Both the position numbers and the translations under genes were made by a program. Of a stretch of DNA of 64,000 bases, positions 7,304 to 16,121 are shown in pieces; the first letter of the stretch is position 1, and each line of letters opens with the position of its first letter. Source of the stretch: Streptomyces sp. 840.1 (GTDB lineage Bacteria > Actinomycetota > Actinomycetes > Streptomycetales > Streptomycetaceae); contig NZ_RJUU01000001.1 of the NCBI RefSeq assembly GCF_003751445.1, positions 2,299,001 to 2,363,000 of the forward strand, given 5' to 3'. Below the pieces are notes generated by a model that saw only the letters and a list, made by a program, of their open reading frames with translations, was not told the origin of the DNA and made no database searches.

Positions 7304-8362
7304 TCACCGGTCGAAGTCGAGCTCCACCTCCCCGGTCACCGGGTGGGACTGGCAGGCCAGCACATAGCCGGCCCCGGTCTCTTCCGGTTCGAGCGCGAAG
7401 TTGCGGTCCATCCGCACCTCGCCCGAGACCAGGAAGGCCCGGCAGGTCCCGCACACGCCCCCCTTGCAGGCGTACGGCGCGTCCGAGCGGCTGCGGAGCA
7501 CCGTCTCCAGCAGCGATTCGCCCTCCAGGACCGGCCACTTGCCCGAGCGGCCGTCCAGGGTGGCCGTGAGCATGCTGTCCGCCGGGGCCTCGATCCGGGG
7601 GCGGGCCGTGGCGCTCGGTCCGTCGTCGACGTGGAAGATCTCCTGGTGAATACGGGTCCGCCCGACTCCCAGCCCGTGCAGCGCGCCCTCGGCGGCCCGG
7701 ACCAGACCGAGCGGGCCGCACAGATACCAGCCGTCCACATCGGCCACCGGGAGCAGGGCGGGCAGCAGGCCGGCCAGCCGCTCGCGGTCCAGCCGGCCCG
7801 AGGGGAGACCGGCCTGCTGCTCCTCCCGGGAGAGCGCGGTGACCAGCTGGAACCGGTCCGGATAGCGGTCCTTGAGGTCGGCGACCTCGTCCAGGAACAT
7901 CGTCGACGCGGCGGTCCGGTCGCTGCGGATCAGACAGAACGACGCGTCGGGCTCCCGGGCCAGCAGCGTCGCGGCGATGGACAGCACCGGGGTGATCCCG
8001 CTGCCGCCGACGACCGCCGCGAACAGCCCGGCGCGCGGGGTGAGCACGAAGCGGCCCATCGGGGGCATCGCCTCGACCTGATCGCCGACCGCGAGCTCCT
8101 TGAGCGCGTACGTGGAGAACGCCCCGCCGTCGACGAGCCGGATGCCCACCCGCAGCCGCGGGTCGGCCGGCCGCTCGGTGGCCGGTGCGCAGATCGAGTA
8201 CGAGCGGCGGACCTCCTCACCATCGACGGTGTAGCGGACGTTGAGGTGCTGGCCGGGCTGGTGGCGGAAGGTCTCGCGCAGATCCGGCGGCACGGCGAAG
8301 TCGACAGCGACCGAATCGTCCGTGAGCCGCTCGATCGCGCTGACCCGGAGCGGATGGAACAT
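7304..8362 (-). CDS. paaE: Phenylacetyl-CoA epoxidase reductase subunit PaaE
   Basis: The 352-aa reductase feeds NADPH electrons to the PaaABC oxygenase. Order of domains: a flavin-binding barrel (about 1-105, with RRSYSICAPA), an NAD(P)-binding domain (VVGGSGITPVLSIAATLL, then WYLCGPLGLV), and a C-terminal plant-type 2Fe-2S ferredoxin (YACKGGVCGTC near residue 300 and a fourth Cys in LACQSHP). ATG 8362 directly abuts the paaD stop with no gap, so paaD and paaE are translationally coupled. It is last in the paaABCDE operon. Confidence 0.96.
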   Translation of the reverse strand: MFHPLRVSAIERLTDDSVAVDFAVPPDLRETFRHQPGQHLNVRYTVDGEEVRRSYSICAPATERPADPRLRVGIRLVDGGAFSTYALKELAVGDQVEAMPPMGRFVLTPRAGLFAAVVGGSGITPVLSIAATLLAREPDASFCLIRSDRTAASTMFLDEVADLKDRYPDRFQLVTALSREEQQAGLPSGRLDRERLAGLLPALLPVADVDGWYLCGPLGLVRAAEGALHGLGVGRTRIHQEIFHVDDGPSATARPRIEAPADSMLTATLDGRSGKWPVLEGESLLETVLRSRSDAPYACKGGVCGTCRAFLVSGEVRMDRNFALEPEETGAGYVLACQSHPVTGEVELDFDR

Positions 8363-8869
8363 CTACAACTCCTTGAAGTGATCGAACGGTTCGCGGCATG
8401 TCACGCACCTGCGCAGCGCCTTGCAGGCGGTGGACGAGAACCGGCTCAGCAGCTCCGTGTCGGTGGAGCCGCAGTGCGGGCAGCGAACGGACAGGGCGAG
8501 CGGCACGGGTCCGGCGGCGGGTGAGGCCGCGTCGTGCGACCGGGGAGGCGCTATGCCGAACTCGGTGAGCTTGCGGCGCCCTTCCGCGCTGATGTCGTCC
8601 GTGGACCAGGCCGGGGTGAGCACGGTGACCACGGAGACCTCGGTCATGCCGTGGTCGAGCAGCACGCGCTCGATGTCCGTGGACATGGCCTCTATCGCTG
8701 GGCAGCCGGTGTAGGTGGGGGTGAGCCGGACCGTGACGCGGCCCGGTGCCAGCACCTCCACGCCCCGGAGCACGCCCAGCTCCTCCAGGGTCAGTACCGG
8801 CAGCTCGGGGTCGGGGACGGAGCCCGCGAGGGTGCGCAGCTCCTCCTCCAGTGCCGTCCCGGTCACCAT
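8363..8869 (-). CDS. paaD: Phenylacetate degradation protein PaaD (MIP18/DUF59 family)
   Basis: The 168-aa protein has an N-terminal DUF59 (MIP18-like) domain (DPELPVLTLEELGVLRGVEV, then YTGCPAIEAMSTDIERVLL) and a C-terminal zinc-ribbon-like tail with CPHCGS and CVTCREPF. PaaD is required for epoxidase activity and is thought to help assemble the Fe-S or di-iron centre. ATG 8869 overlaps the paaC stop by 7 nt. The conserved Cys in TGCPA is the expected DUF59 functional residue. Confidence 0.95.
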   Translation of the reverse strand: MVTGTALEEELRTLAGSVPDPELPVLTLEELGVLRGVEVLAPGRVTVRLTPTYTGCPAIEAMSTDIERVLLDHGMTEVSVVTVLTPAWSTDDISAEGRRKLTEFGIAPPRSHDAASPAAGPVPLALSVRCPHCGSTDTELLSRFSSTACKALRRCVTCREPFDHFKEL

Positions 8870-9564
8870 GACGCCCCCGGGTGGCTGCGGTGCAGATGCT
8901 GCATCTCGGCGATCATCCGGCCGAAGGGCTCCGTGTGGATGCCCTGCCGGCCCGCTCCGGCCGTCCAGGCGCCGGACTGCGGACCGGCCGGGACGGTCAG
9001 CCCGGCCTGCTCCAGAACGGTGGTGACGGACGCCAGCCAGTCGCTCCGCAGGGCGTTCCAGTCCACCTCGACCCCTTCGACGGGCTGGAACAGCTCCCCG
9101 GTGAAACGCCACAGGGCGTCCACCGCGCGCTGCATCCGCTCGTGGCTCTCCGGCGTGCCGTCACCGAGGCGCAGCGTCCACTGCTCGGCGTGGTCCCGGT
9201 GGTAGGCGACCTCCTTCACGGCCTTGGCCGCGATGGCGGCGAACTCGCCGTCACCGGCTGCCAGCCGCTCGTACAGCCCGTGCTGGTGGACGGAGAAGTA
9301 GAGCTGGCGGGCGATGGTGTGGGCGAAGTCGCCGTTGGGCTGCTCGACCAGCTGGACGTTGCGGAAGGCACGTTCCTCGCGCAGATACGCCAGCTCGTCC
9401 TCGTCCCCGACGAGGGAGAGCAGCAGGCGGGCCTGGCCCAGCAGGTCCAGGGCGATGTTGGCGAGTGCCACCTCCTCCTCGAGCACGGGGGCGTGGCCCG
9501 CCCACTCCCCCAGCCGGTGCGACAGCACCAGCGCGTCGTCGCCCAGGGCGAGGGCCGCGGTCAC
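8863..9564 (-). CDS. paaC: Phenylacetyl-CoA epoxidase subunit PaaC
   Basis: The 233-aa ferritin-like subunit forms the core heterodimer with PaaA but lacks a working di-iron site in the characterised enzyme. Typical segments are LSHRLGEWAGHAPVLEEEVA, NIALDLLGQARLLL and KEVAYHRDHAEQWTLRLGDG. GTG 9564 overlaps the paaB stop by 4 nt (GTGA), which fixes the start. Operon position and length match the family. Confidence 0.95.
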   Translation of the reverse strand: MTAALALGDDALVLSHRLGEWAGHAPVLEEEVALANIALDLLGQARLLLSLVGDEDELAYLREERAFRNVQLVEQPNGDFAHTIARQLYFSVHQHGLYERLAAGDGEFAAIAAKAVKEVAYHRDHAEQWTLRLGDGTPESHERMQRAVDALWRFTGELFQPVEGVEVDWNALRSDWLASVTTVLEQAGLTVPAGPQSGAWTAGAGRQGIHTEPFGRMIAEMQHLHRSHPGASW

Positions 9565-9851
9565 AGGTGCTTCACCCCGTCCGGGATCTCGTAGAACGTG
9601 GGGTGCCGGTAGGGCTTGTCGCCGGCCGGCTCGAAGAAGGTGTCCTTCTCGTCCGGCGAGGACGCCGTGATCCGGGCGGAAGGCACCACCCAGATGGAGA
9701 CGCCCTCGGACCGGCGTGTGTACAGATCGCGTGCGTTGCGCAGCGCCATCTCGGCGTCCGGGGCGTGCAGACTGCCGGCGTGGGTGTGGGAGAGGCCACG
9801 CCGCGAGCGCACGAACACCTCCCACAGCGGCCAGTCGGTCGAGCTGCTCAT
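9561..9851 (-). CDS. paaB: Phenylacetyl-CoA epoxidase subunit PaaB
   Basis: The 96-aa subunit is full length for PaaB. It shows [20 protein letters not shown] near the start and [20 protein letters not shown]. PaaB bridges PaaAC heterodimers. ATG 9851 overlaps the paaA stop by 4 nt (ATGA). Confidence 0.95.
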   Translation of the reverse strand: MSSSTDWPLWEVFVRSRRGLSHTHAGSLHAPDAEMALRNARDLYTRRSEGVSIWVVPSARITASSPDEKDTFFEPAGDKPYRHPTFYEIPDGVKHL

Positions 9852-10912
9852 GCTGTCGCCTCCCCATTCGGTACGACGGTGTTCGTTGCGGCGGTGTTGG
9901 GTGCGGCGCTCGGTGCGTCGCCGTCAGGTCCGACTGCCGTGTGTTTCTGTGCGTAGGCGGCGGCAGCATCGCGGACCCAGGCACCTTCCTCGTGCGCCCG
10001 GCGGCGCTGGGTGAGGCGCTCTTCGTTGCACGGGCCGTTGCCCTTCAGGACCTCCTGGAACTCGGTCCAGTCGATCGCCCCGAAGTCGTGCTGACCGCGC
10101 TCCTCGTTCCAGCGGAGGTCCGGGTCGGGGAGGGTGAGCCCCAGCACCTCCGCCTGCGGGACGCAGATGTCGACGAAACGCTGCCGCAGCTCGTCGTTGG
10201 AATGCCGCTTGATCTTCCAGGTCATCGACTGGGCGGAGTGCGAGGAGGCGTCGTCCGGCGGGCCGAACATCATCAGGGACGGCCACCACCAGCGGTTCAC
10301 CGCGTCCTGGGCCATCTCGTGCTGTGCGGCCGTGCCGCCGCTGAGGGCCAGCAGCAGTTCGTAGCCCTGGCGCTGGTGGAAGGACTCCTCCTTGCAGATG
10401 CGGACCATCGCGCGGGCGTAGGGACCGTAGGAGCAGCGGCACAGGGGCACCTGGTTGGTGATCGCCGCGCCGTCCACGAGCCAGCCGATCGCGCCCACGT
10501 CCGCCCAGGTCAGGGTTGGGTAATTGAAGATCGACGAATACCGCTGGCGGCCCGCGTGGAGCTTGTCGAGCAGCTCCTCGCGGCCCGTGCCGAGGGTCTC
10601 GGCCGCGCTGTAGAGGTAGAGCCCGTGTCCCGCCTCGTCCTGCACCTTGGCGATCAGGATCGCCTTGCGGCGCAGCGAGGGCGCACGGGTGATCCAGTTG
10701 GCCTCGGGCTGCATGCCGATGATCTCGGAATGGGCGTGCTGGGCCATTTGCCTGACCAGCGAGGCGCGGTAGGCATCGGGCATCCAGTCACGCGGCTCGA
10801 TGCGCTCGTCGGCCGCCACCGCGGCATCGAAAGCCGCCGCCAGGGCCCCGTCCGCCCCATCGGTACTGCCCGCTGTCGCCTGCGCTGTCTGGCCCGCAGT
10901 CAATGCCGCCAT
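9848..10912 (-). CDS. paaA: Phenylacetyl-CoA 1,2-epoxidase catalytic subunit PaaA
   Basis: The 354-aa di-iron oxygenase subunit converts phenylacetyl-CoA to the ring 1,2-epoxide using O2 and PaaE electrons. Two ExxH iron-ligand motifs are visible: [20 protein letters not shown] and [20 protein letters not shown]. The N-terminal 30 residues are Ala/Gly-rich, and the last 30 (Asn/Ala/Thr-rich) look disordered. It is first in paaABCDE, behind a palindrome shared with the paaN/paaR region. No paaK ligase, paaG, paaZ or paaJ is in the window, so the pathway must be completed elsewhere. Confidence 0.96.
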   Translation of the reverse strand: MAALTAGQTAQATAGSTDGADGALAAAFDAAVAADERIEPRDWMPDAYRASLVRQMAQHAHSEIIGMQPEANWITRAPSLRRKAILIAKVQDEAGHGLYLYSAAETLGTGREELLDKLHAGRQRYSSIFNYPTLTWADVGAIGWLVDGAAITNQVPLCRCSYGPYARAMVRICKEESFHQRQGYELLLALSGGTAAQHEMAQDAVNRWWWPSLMMFGPPDDASSHSAQSMTWKIKRHSNDELRQRFVDICVPQAEVLGLTLPDPDLRWNEERGQHDFGAIDWTEFQEVLKGNGPCNEERLTQRRRAHEEGAWVRDAAAAYAQKHTAVGPDGDAPSAAPNTAATNTVVPNGEATA

Positions 10913-10926
10913 CCCGGACTCCCTAC

Positions 10927-10944
10927 CGACCGATCGTTCGGTTC
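10927..10944. promoter_or_regulatory. PaaR-type operator before paaA
   Basis: ACCGACCGATCGTTCGGT is a near-perfect palindrome 15 nt before the paaA start. Its reverse complement matches the paaN/paaR site at 16053-16070 in 17 of 18 positions. ACCGA/TCGGT half sites resemble the TetR-family PaaR boxes known from other actinobacteria. Confidence 0.75.
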
Positions 10945-10987
10945 AATGTCTTCAATGGTGAGTCTGCGGCCCGTAGGGTGTCAACCC

Positions 10988-10996
10988 TGTGGATAA
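10988..10996 (-). other. DnaA box
   Basis: TGTGGATAA is the reverse of the classical DnaA box TTATCCACA. It lies between the divergent paaA and DUF5819 genes. Confidence 0.5.
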
Positions 10997-11026
10997 CTGA
11001 CCGGGATCGACGGGGATCGGGGCGGG

Positions 11027-11863
11027 ATGGATTCGTACGACGACAGGGGCGTCGGCGGCAGGGACGGACGTGTTTCCGGCCCCGATTCAGGGCCGGCTCC
11101 AGCGGTTCCCGACCCCCGTACCGAGCCCGATCCGGAACCGGGTCCCGGTACAGATCCTGGTCCGGATCCTGGTACGGGGCTTTGTGGCGAACCCGGTCCG
11201 GAGCCCCGTTCCGGAATCGCCGGGCTGTCGTTTCCGTACCAGGTCGCCGCCGCTGTGGCTCTCGCGGTGATCGGCCTGGTCACCTGCACTCAGCTGGCGA
11301 TGGTGTTTCTGCACGTCGCCCCCTCCAACACGCTGACCAAGCAGCACGGCAAGGGGGTCGACCAATGGATCTACCCCGAGTTCGAGCAGAACTGGAAGCT
11401 CTTCGCCCCCAATCCGCTCCAGCAGAACATCGCCGTGCACGTGCGTGCTGAGATAGCCGGCCCCGACGGCCGCCGTACCACCCCCTGGATGAGCCTCTCG
11501 GGCGAGGACGGCAAGGCGATACGCGGCAATCCGCTGCCCAGCCACGTGCAGCAGAACGAACTCCGCCGGGGCTGGGACTTCTACCTCGGGTCCCACGACA
11601 ACCAGAACCGGGCCAACGGGCTGCGCGGGACGCTCTCCGAGCAGTACATCCGCCGGATCGTCATGCTGCGCCTGAGCGAGCACGACTACGGCGGCACCGT
11701 CGAACGGATCCAGGTCCGGTCCGAGGTGCGGTCCGTCGCGGCCCCTCCGTGGAGCGACGAGAAGATCAGTACGAAACCGTCCTACCGGGTGCTGCCGTGG
11801 TGGACCGTCACCGCAGCCGACCTCCCCGAGGGCTCGGCGGACCCGAAGGAGACGGACCAGTGA
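11027..11863 (+). CDS. DUF5819 family membrane-anchored protein (SdpA-like partner)
   Basis: The 278-aa protein has a proline-rich cytoplasmic N-terminus (about residues 20-60, imperfect DPGPG/PEPGP repeats), one transmembrane helix (about 72-95, AAVALAVIGLVTCTQLAMVF) and an extracytoplasmic domain with YPEFEQNWKLFAPNPLQQN, the DUF5819 hallmark also seen in SdpA-like proteins. Its stop overlaps the next gene, an HTTM membrane protein, by 4 nt. DUF5819/HTTM pairs resemble SdpA/SdpB, which mature the SdpC toxin in Bacillus, but no SdpC-like gene is adjacent. The role is unknown. Confidence 0.78.
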   Translation: MDSYDDRGVGGRDGRVSGPDSGPAPAVPDPRTEPDPEPGPGTDPGPDPGTGLCGEPGPEPRSGIAGLSFPYQVAAAVALAVIGLVTCTQLAMVFLHVAPSNTLTKQHGKGVDQWIYPEFEQNWKLFAPNPLQQNIAVHVRAEIAGPDGRRTTPWMSLSGEDGKAIRGNPLPSHVQQNELRRGWDFYLGSHDNQNRANGLRGTLSEQYIRRIVMLRLSEHDYGGTVERIQVRSEVRSVAAPPWSDEKISTKPSYRVLPWWTVTAADLPEGSADPKETDQ

Positions 11864-13221
11864 GCACGCCAGGACCAGTGAGCACGCCGGCACCGGTGAC
11901 CACACCCGGACCTGCGAGCACGCCCCGGCGCACGAGCGGGCTCGCCCGGGGTATCCAGCGCGTCACCGCCTCGTCCCTCGGCCCGTACCAGAGCGCCGTC
12001 ATCCGGATCGGCTTCGCGGCCACGTACCTGCTCTTCCTGCTGCGGGAGCTGCCGCACCGGCACGAGATGTACGGTCCCGGCGCCCCGTGGCGCTGGGACA
12101 TGGCGGAAAAGCTGATCTCCAACAACCAGGCCTTCACCAGCCTCATGTGGACGGACAGCACCGTCTGGTTCGAGATCGTGTACGCGCTGGCGCTGATCGC
12201 CGCCGTGCTGCTCCTGGTGGGCTGGCACACGCGCGCCATCTCCGTCCTGTTCATGGCCGGCGTGCTGTCGCTGCAGAACCGCAGCATCTTCATGGGCGAC
12301 GGCGGCGACAACGTCATCCACCTGATGGCGATCTACCTGGTGCTGACCCGGTGCGGGCAGGTCTGGTCGCTGGACGCCCGCCGTGCGGCGCGCCGGGCGC
12401 GGGCGGCGCTGACCGCGGACGGCGACGCCGACGCAGACGTAGACAGGGGCGGGCGTTCACCTCGTGCGGATGTGGCCGGGCCGCTGCTGTGGGTGGCGTT
12501 CGGGGCCGTACTGATCTGGGCCACGGTGACGGACGGCCTGGGCGGAACCGTGTGGTTGCCGGTGCTGTTCTGGATTCTGTGGACCGGGCACGGGGTCTGG
12601 TGGGCCGTGAACCGGTACGCGCCGCACAGCGAGCCGCGCACCCTGCTCGACGTCATCGCCAACCTCGCCCACAACGCCACCCTCGTCGTGATCATGGCCG
12701 AGGTCTGCCTGATCTACTCGACCGCCGGCTGGTACAAGATCCAGGGTTCGAGGTGGCAGGACGGTACGGCGCTGTACTACCCGCTCAAGCTGCACTACTT
12801 CACGCCGTGGCCCGGACTCTCGGACCTCCTCGCATCGAGCGGGGTGATGGTGATGGTGCTGACGTACGCCACGGTCATCGTGCAGGTCGCGTTCCCGTTC
12901 ACCCTGTTCAACCGGCGGGTCAAGAACGTCCTGCTCGTCGTGATGATCGGCGAGCACGCCGGCATCGCCCTGCTGCTGGGGCTCCCCTTCTTCTCGATGG
13001 CCATGATCGCGGCGGACGCCATCTTCCTGCCGACCGTCTTCCTGGTGTGGCTGGGCAGCCGGGTGGCGCTCGGGCGGCAGCTGTTGTCCCGGGGGCGTGG
13101 CAAGGCCCCGAGGCCCCGGGACGCGGACGAGGGCCTGGACGGGGGAGGACGCCGGGACGGATCCGGGGGCGGGGAGGCAACGGAGCGCAGCGGCAGCGGG
13201 GGCCATACGCTCGTCGGGTGA
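11860..13221 (+). CDS. HTTM-domain polytopic membrane protein (SdpB-like)
   Basis: The 453-aa protein has an N-terminal Thr/Pro-rich repeat (STPGPVSTPAPVTTP), several transmembrane helices (for example YALALIAAVLLLVGWHT and PLLWVAFGAVLIWATVTDG) and the HTTM signature IYSTAGWYKIQGSRWQDGTA. HTTM domains are related to the membrane part of vitamin K-dependent gamma-carboxylase; SdpB is one member. GTG 11860 overlaps the DUF5819 stop (GTGA), fixing the start and implying coupled expression. The last 50 residues are charged, Gly-rich and probably cytoplasmic. Catalysis is not proven for bacterial HTTM proteins. Confidence 0.82.
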   Translation: MSTPGPVSTPAPVTTPGPASTPRRTSGLARGIQRVTASSLGPYQSAVIRIGFAATYLLFLLRELPHRHEMYGPGAPWRWDMAEKLISNNQAFTSLMWTDSTVWFEIVYALALIAAVLLLVGWHTRAISVLFMAGVLSLQNRSIFMGDGGDNVIHLMAIYLVLTRCGQVWSLDARRAARRARAALTADGDADADVDRGGRSPRADVAGPLLWVAFGAVLIWATVTDGLGGTVWLPVLFWILWTGHGVWWAVNRYAPHSEPRTLLDVIANLAHNATLVVIMAEVCLIYSTAGWYKIQGSRWQDGTALYYPLKLHYFTPWPGLSDLLASSGVMVMVLTYATVIVQVAFPFTLFNRRVKNVLLVVMIGEHAGIALLLGLPFFSMAMIAADAIFLPTVFLVWLGSRVALGRQLLSRGRGKAPRPRDADEGLDGGGRRDGSGGGEATERSGSGGHTLVG

Positions 13222-13976
13222 GCAGTGAGACCGGGAGCACCGGCAGTACGAGCGGTATCAGCAGTACGGGCGATAACAGTGGTACCAGCGGCACCACTGG
13301 GAATCCGTCGACCGATGAGTCCGGGGTGGACGAGCCGGCCCAGTACGACGACGGGTTCGGGACGGAGATCGGCGTCGGGCCGCACCCGCTTCCCTGGCCC
13401 GTGGGCGAGCGTTACGACCCCGAGCTGCTCGCCCACGGCGACCGGCGCAATGTGGGCGACGCGTACCGGTACTGGACCCGGGAGGCGATCGTCGCCGATC
13501 TGGATCTGCGGCGGCACGATTTCCATGTGGCGGTGGAGAACTGGGGTCACGACTTCAATATCGGCTCGGTCGTGCGTACCGCGAACGCCTTTCTCGCCAA
13601 GGAGATCCACATTGTGGGACGGCGGCGCTGGAACCGTCGTGGGGCGATGGTCACCGACCGCTACCAGCACGTCCGCCACCATCCCGACACTGCGGATCTG
13701 ACTGCCTGGGCCGCAGCCGAGGGGCTGCCGATCATCGGCATCGACAACCTGCCGGGTGCCGTGCCGCTGGAGCGGACCGAGCTGCCGCGGCGGTGCGTGC
13801 TGCTGTTCGGGCAGGAGGGGCCGGGGCTGACCGAGGAGGCGCGCGCGCATGCCTCGATGGTGTGCTCGATCGCGCAGTTCGGGTCCACGCGGTCGATCAA
13901 TGCGGGGGCTGCGGCGGCGATTGCGATGCATGCGTGGGTGCAGCGGCATGCGGATATTCCTGGGGCGGGTGTGTAG
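13218..13976 (+). CDS. TrmH/SpoU-family RNA 2'-O-methyltransferase
   Basis: The 252-aa protein has a low-complexity Ser/Gly/Thr N-terminus (about 1-45) followed by a trefoil-knot methyltransferase. Motif 1 is NWGHDFNIGSVVRTANAFLA, motif 2 is VLLFGQEGPGLTEEA, motif 3 is STRSINAGAAAAIAMHAW. These bind SAM and modify ribose in tRNA or rRNA. GTG 13218 overlaps the HTTM stop by 4 nt, and TACGCT lies 6 nt upstream of it, so it may be both coupled to the operon and transcribed as a leaderless mRNA. The substrate RNA cannot be told from sequence. Confidence 0.9.
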   Translation: MSSETGSTGSTSGISSTGDNSGTSGTTGNPSTDESGVDEPAQYDDGFGTEIGVGPHPLPWPVGERYDPELLAHGDRRNVGDAYRYWTREAIVADLDLRRHDFHVAVENWGHDFNIGSVVRTANAFLAKEIHIVGRRRWNRRGAMVTDRYQHVRHHPDTADLTAWAAAEGLPIIGIDNLPGAVPLERTELPRRCVLLFGQEGPGLTEEARAHASMVCSIAQFGSTRSINAGAAAAIAMHAWVQRHADIPGAGV

Positions 13977-14297
13977 GCATCGGCCGGGGCCGGGGCCGGG
14001 GCCGGTGTGAGGCCGGGGGCGGGGCTGGGGGTGCGGCCGGCCTTCCCCCACCCGCCCCTTCCCGTAACCGGGGGCGCTGCCCCCGGACCCCCGGTCCTCA
14101 AACGCCGGACGGGCTGGGAATGCGGGCTGGGCCCCGGGTCTGGCGGGGGGCAATGCGGGCGGGCAGGGGTCGGCGATACGGGCGGGCTGGGATCGGCCAC
14201 GGGCCCCGGGGTTGGGTGGGCTGGGACCGCCCGCTGGCCACGGTGGCGGTGGGTGGGCTGGGACTGGCGGTTGAGGGCCGGGGGTCGAGCAGGGTTG
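13977..14297. other. GC-rich convergent intergenic region with hairpin
   Basis: The 321-bp gap lies between the convergent trmH-like and paaN genes. It holds GGGGCC runs (about 13984-14003), the hairpin below, and a segment ending CTCAAACGCCGGACGGGCTG. That segment resembles a short element repeated in many Streptomyces intergenic regions (recalled, not checked). No gene is supported. Confidence 0.55.
14068..14086. terminator. Hairpin, probable bidirectional terminator
   Basis: CCGGGGGC and GCCCCCGG form an 8-bp stem with a 3-nt loop in the convergent gap between the methyltransferase gene and paaN. Confidence 0.5.
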
Positions 14298-15998
14298 TCA
14301 GCGTTGGCGGCGGACTTCCAGGGTGCGGAAGCGGTTGGATACGAAGGCTCCGTCGCACAGGGCCGCGTTGGCTGCCGGGTTGCCGCCCGAGCCGTGGAAG
14401 TCGGAGAACGCAGCCGTCTGGTTCACGTAGACCCCGCTTGTGAGGTTGAGTGAGAGCTGGGCCGACTCGTCCAGGCAGACGTCCACCAGCGAGCTCTCCA
14501 CCTCCGGTGACGTGGTGTACGCGCCCACCGTCATCGCGCCCTTGTCGCGGATCGTGCGGCGCAGCAGCTCCACGGCGTCGGCCGTCGACTCGACCGCGAC
14601 CGTGAACGAGACCGGGCCGAAGCACTCCGAGAGGTAGGGGGAGTCGTCGTCCGGCTTGGCGCCGTCGAGCTTGACGATCAGTGGCGTGCGGACCACCGCC
14701 TCCGGGAAGTCGGGGTTGGCCACCTCCCGCGAGGGCAGGGCGACTTCGCCCAGCTGGGCGGCGGCCTCCAGACGGGCCCGTACCTCCGGGTTGACCAGGG
14801 CGCCGAGCAGGGCGTTGGCGCGGGCGTCGTCGCCGAGGAGCCCGGTGACGGCTGCGGCGATGTCGACGACCACGTCGTCGTACGTCTTGTCGCCGATGTC
14901 CGTCGTGATGCCGTTGCGCGGGATCAGCAGGTTCTGCGGGGTGGTGCACATCTGGCCGCTGTAGAGGGAGAGCGAGAACGCCAGGTTGGAGAGCATGCCC
15001 CGGTAGTCGTCCGTGGAGTCGAGGACGATCGTGTTGACCCCGGCCTTCTCCGTGTAGACCTGTGCCTGAAGGGCGTTGGCCTCCAGCCAGTCGCCGAAGG
15101 CGGTGGAGCCGGTGTAGTCGATGATCCGGATCTCCGGGCGGAGTGCCAGGGACTTGGCGATGCCCTCGCCCGGCCGCTCGGTGGCCAGGGCGACCAGGTT
15201 GGGATCGAAGCCCGCCTCGGTGAGCACCTCGCGCGCCAGCTGAACCGTGAGGGCCAGCGGGAGCACCGCACGGGGGTGCGGTTTGACCAGGACGGGATTG
15301 CCGGTGGCGAGAGAGGCGAAGAGGCCGGGGTAGCCGTTCCACGTGGGGAAGGTGTTGCAGCCGATCAGCAGGGAGACGCCCCGTCCCGCCGCGGTGAACG
15401 TCTTGTGCAGCTCGATCGGATCGCGCTTGCCCTGCGGTTTCGACCAGTCCGCGGTGTGCGGGGCGCGGGTCTGTTCCTCGTAGGCGTACGCCACCGCTTC
15501 CAGGCCGCGGTCCTGGGCGTGCGGGCCACCGGCCTGGAACGCCATCATGAAGGCCTGCCCGCTGGTGTGCATCACCGCGTGGCCGAACTCATGGGTACGG
15601 GCGCTGATCCGGGCCAGGATCTCCAGGCAGACCAGGGCCCTGGTCTCGGGGCCGGCCTCGCGCCAGGCGGGCATGCCCGCGCGCATCGCCGGGATCAGGA
15701 CATCCGGATCGGAGTGCGGGTACTCGACGCCGAGTTCGGGCCCGTACGGCGAGATCTCCCCGCCCGTCCACCCGTCGGTGCCCGGCTGGCCGAGGTCGAT
15801 ACGGGTGTTCAGCACGGCGTCGAAGGCGGCCTTGCCCTCGGCGGCGCCCAGGCTGCCGGGGGCGCCGCCCTCGCCGTACGCCTTCGGGTGCTCGGGGTGC
15901 GGGGACCAGTAGGCACGCGAGCGGATCGCGTCGAGGGCCCGGTCGAGCGTGGGGCGGTGCTTCTCGGTCAGCAGGTTCGGGGAGAGCTCGGCGGCCAT
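14298..15998 (-). CDS. paaN: Phenylacetic acid degradation protein PaaN (aldehyde dehydrogenase superfamily)
   Basis: The 566-aa protein is of typical PaaN length. It has the aldehyde dehydrogenase fold: CNTFPTWNGYPGLFASLATG, KPHPRAVLPLALTVQLAREV, IIDYTGSTAFGDWLEANALQ and the catalytic cysteine region SLYSGQMCTTPQNLLIPRNG. PaaN acts on the ring-opened intermediate of the phenylacetyl-CoA pathway (semialdehyde oxidation). ATG 15998 follows GAGGAG at 9 nt. It lies 3.4 kb from paaA, on the same strand, separated by the DUF5819 operon. The upstream palindrome is shared with paaA. Confidence 0.92.
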   Translation of the reverse strand: MAAELSPNLLTEKHRPTLDRALDAIRSRAYWSPHPEHPKAYGEGGAPGSLGAAEGKAAFDAVLNTRIDLGQPGTDGWTGGEISPYGPELGVEYPHSDPDVLIPAMRAGMPAWREAGPETRALVCLEILARISARTHEFGHAVMHTSGQAFMMAFQAGGPHAQDRGLEAVAYAYEEQTRAPHTADWSKPQGKRDPIELHKTFTAAGRGVSLLIGCNTFPTWNGYPGLFASLATGNPVLVKPHPRAVLPLALTVQLAREVLTEAGFDPNLVALATERPGEGIAKSLALRPEIRIIDYTGSTAFGDWLEANALQAQVYTEKAGVNTIVLDSTDDYRGMLSNLAFSLSLYSGQMCTTPQNLLIPRNGITTDIGDKTYDDVVVDIAAAVTGLLGDDARANALLGALVNPEVRARLEAAAQLGEVALPSREVANPDFPEAVVRTPLIVKLDGAKPDDDSPYLSECFGPVSFTVAVESTADAVELLRRTIRDKGAMTVGAYTTSPEVESSLVDVCLDESAQLSLNLTSGVYVNQTAAFSDFHGSGGNPAANAALCDGAFVSNRFRTLEVRRQR

Positions 15999-16052
15999 GA
16001 CGGACCAACTCCTCATCGAGCTGGGCAGGGACGGGCGGACAGAGTTAGAGTA

Positions 16053-16070
16053 ACCGAACGATCGGTCGGG
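16053..16070. promoter_or_regulatory. PaaR-type operator between paaN and paaR
   Basis: ACCGAACGATCGGTCGGG lies in the divergent region, 55 nt before paaN and 52 nt before paaR. It is the reverse complement of the paaA site apart from the last base, so autoregulation and paaN repression by the same protein are likely. Confidence 0.75.
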
Positions 16071-16090
16071 ACAAGGGGCCCCACGAAACC

Positions 16091-16099
16091 TGTGGACAA
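16091..16099 (-). other. DnaA box
   Basis: TGTGGACAA is the reverse complement of TTGTCCACA, 23 nt before the paaR start. Confidence 0.55.
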
Positions 16100-16121
16100 C
16101 TCGTAGGGGAGGATCGCTGGC

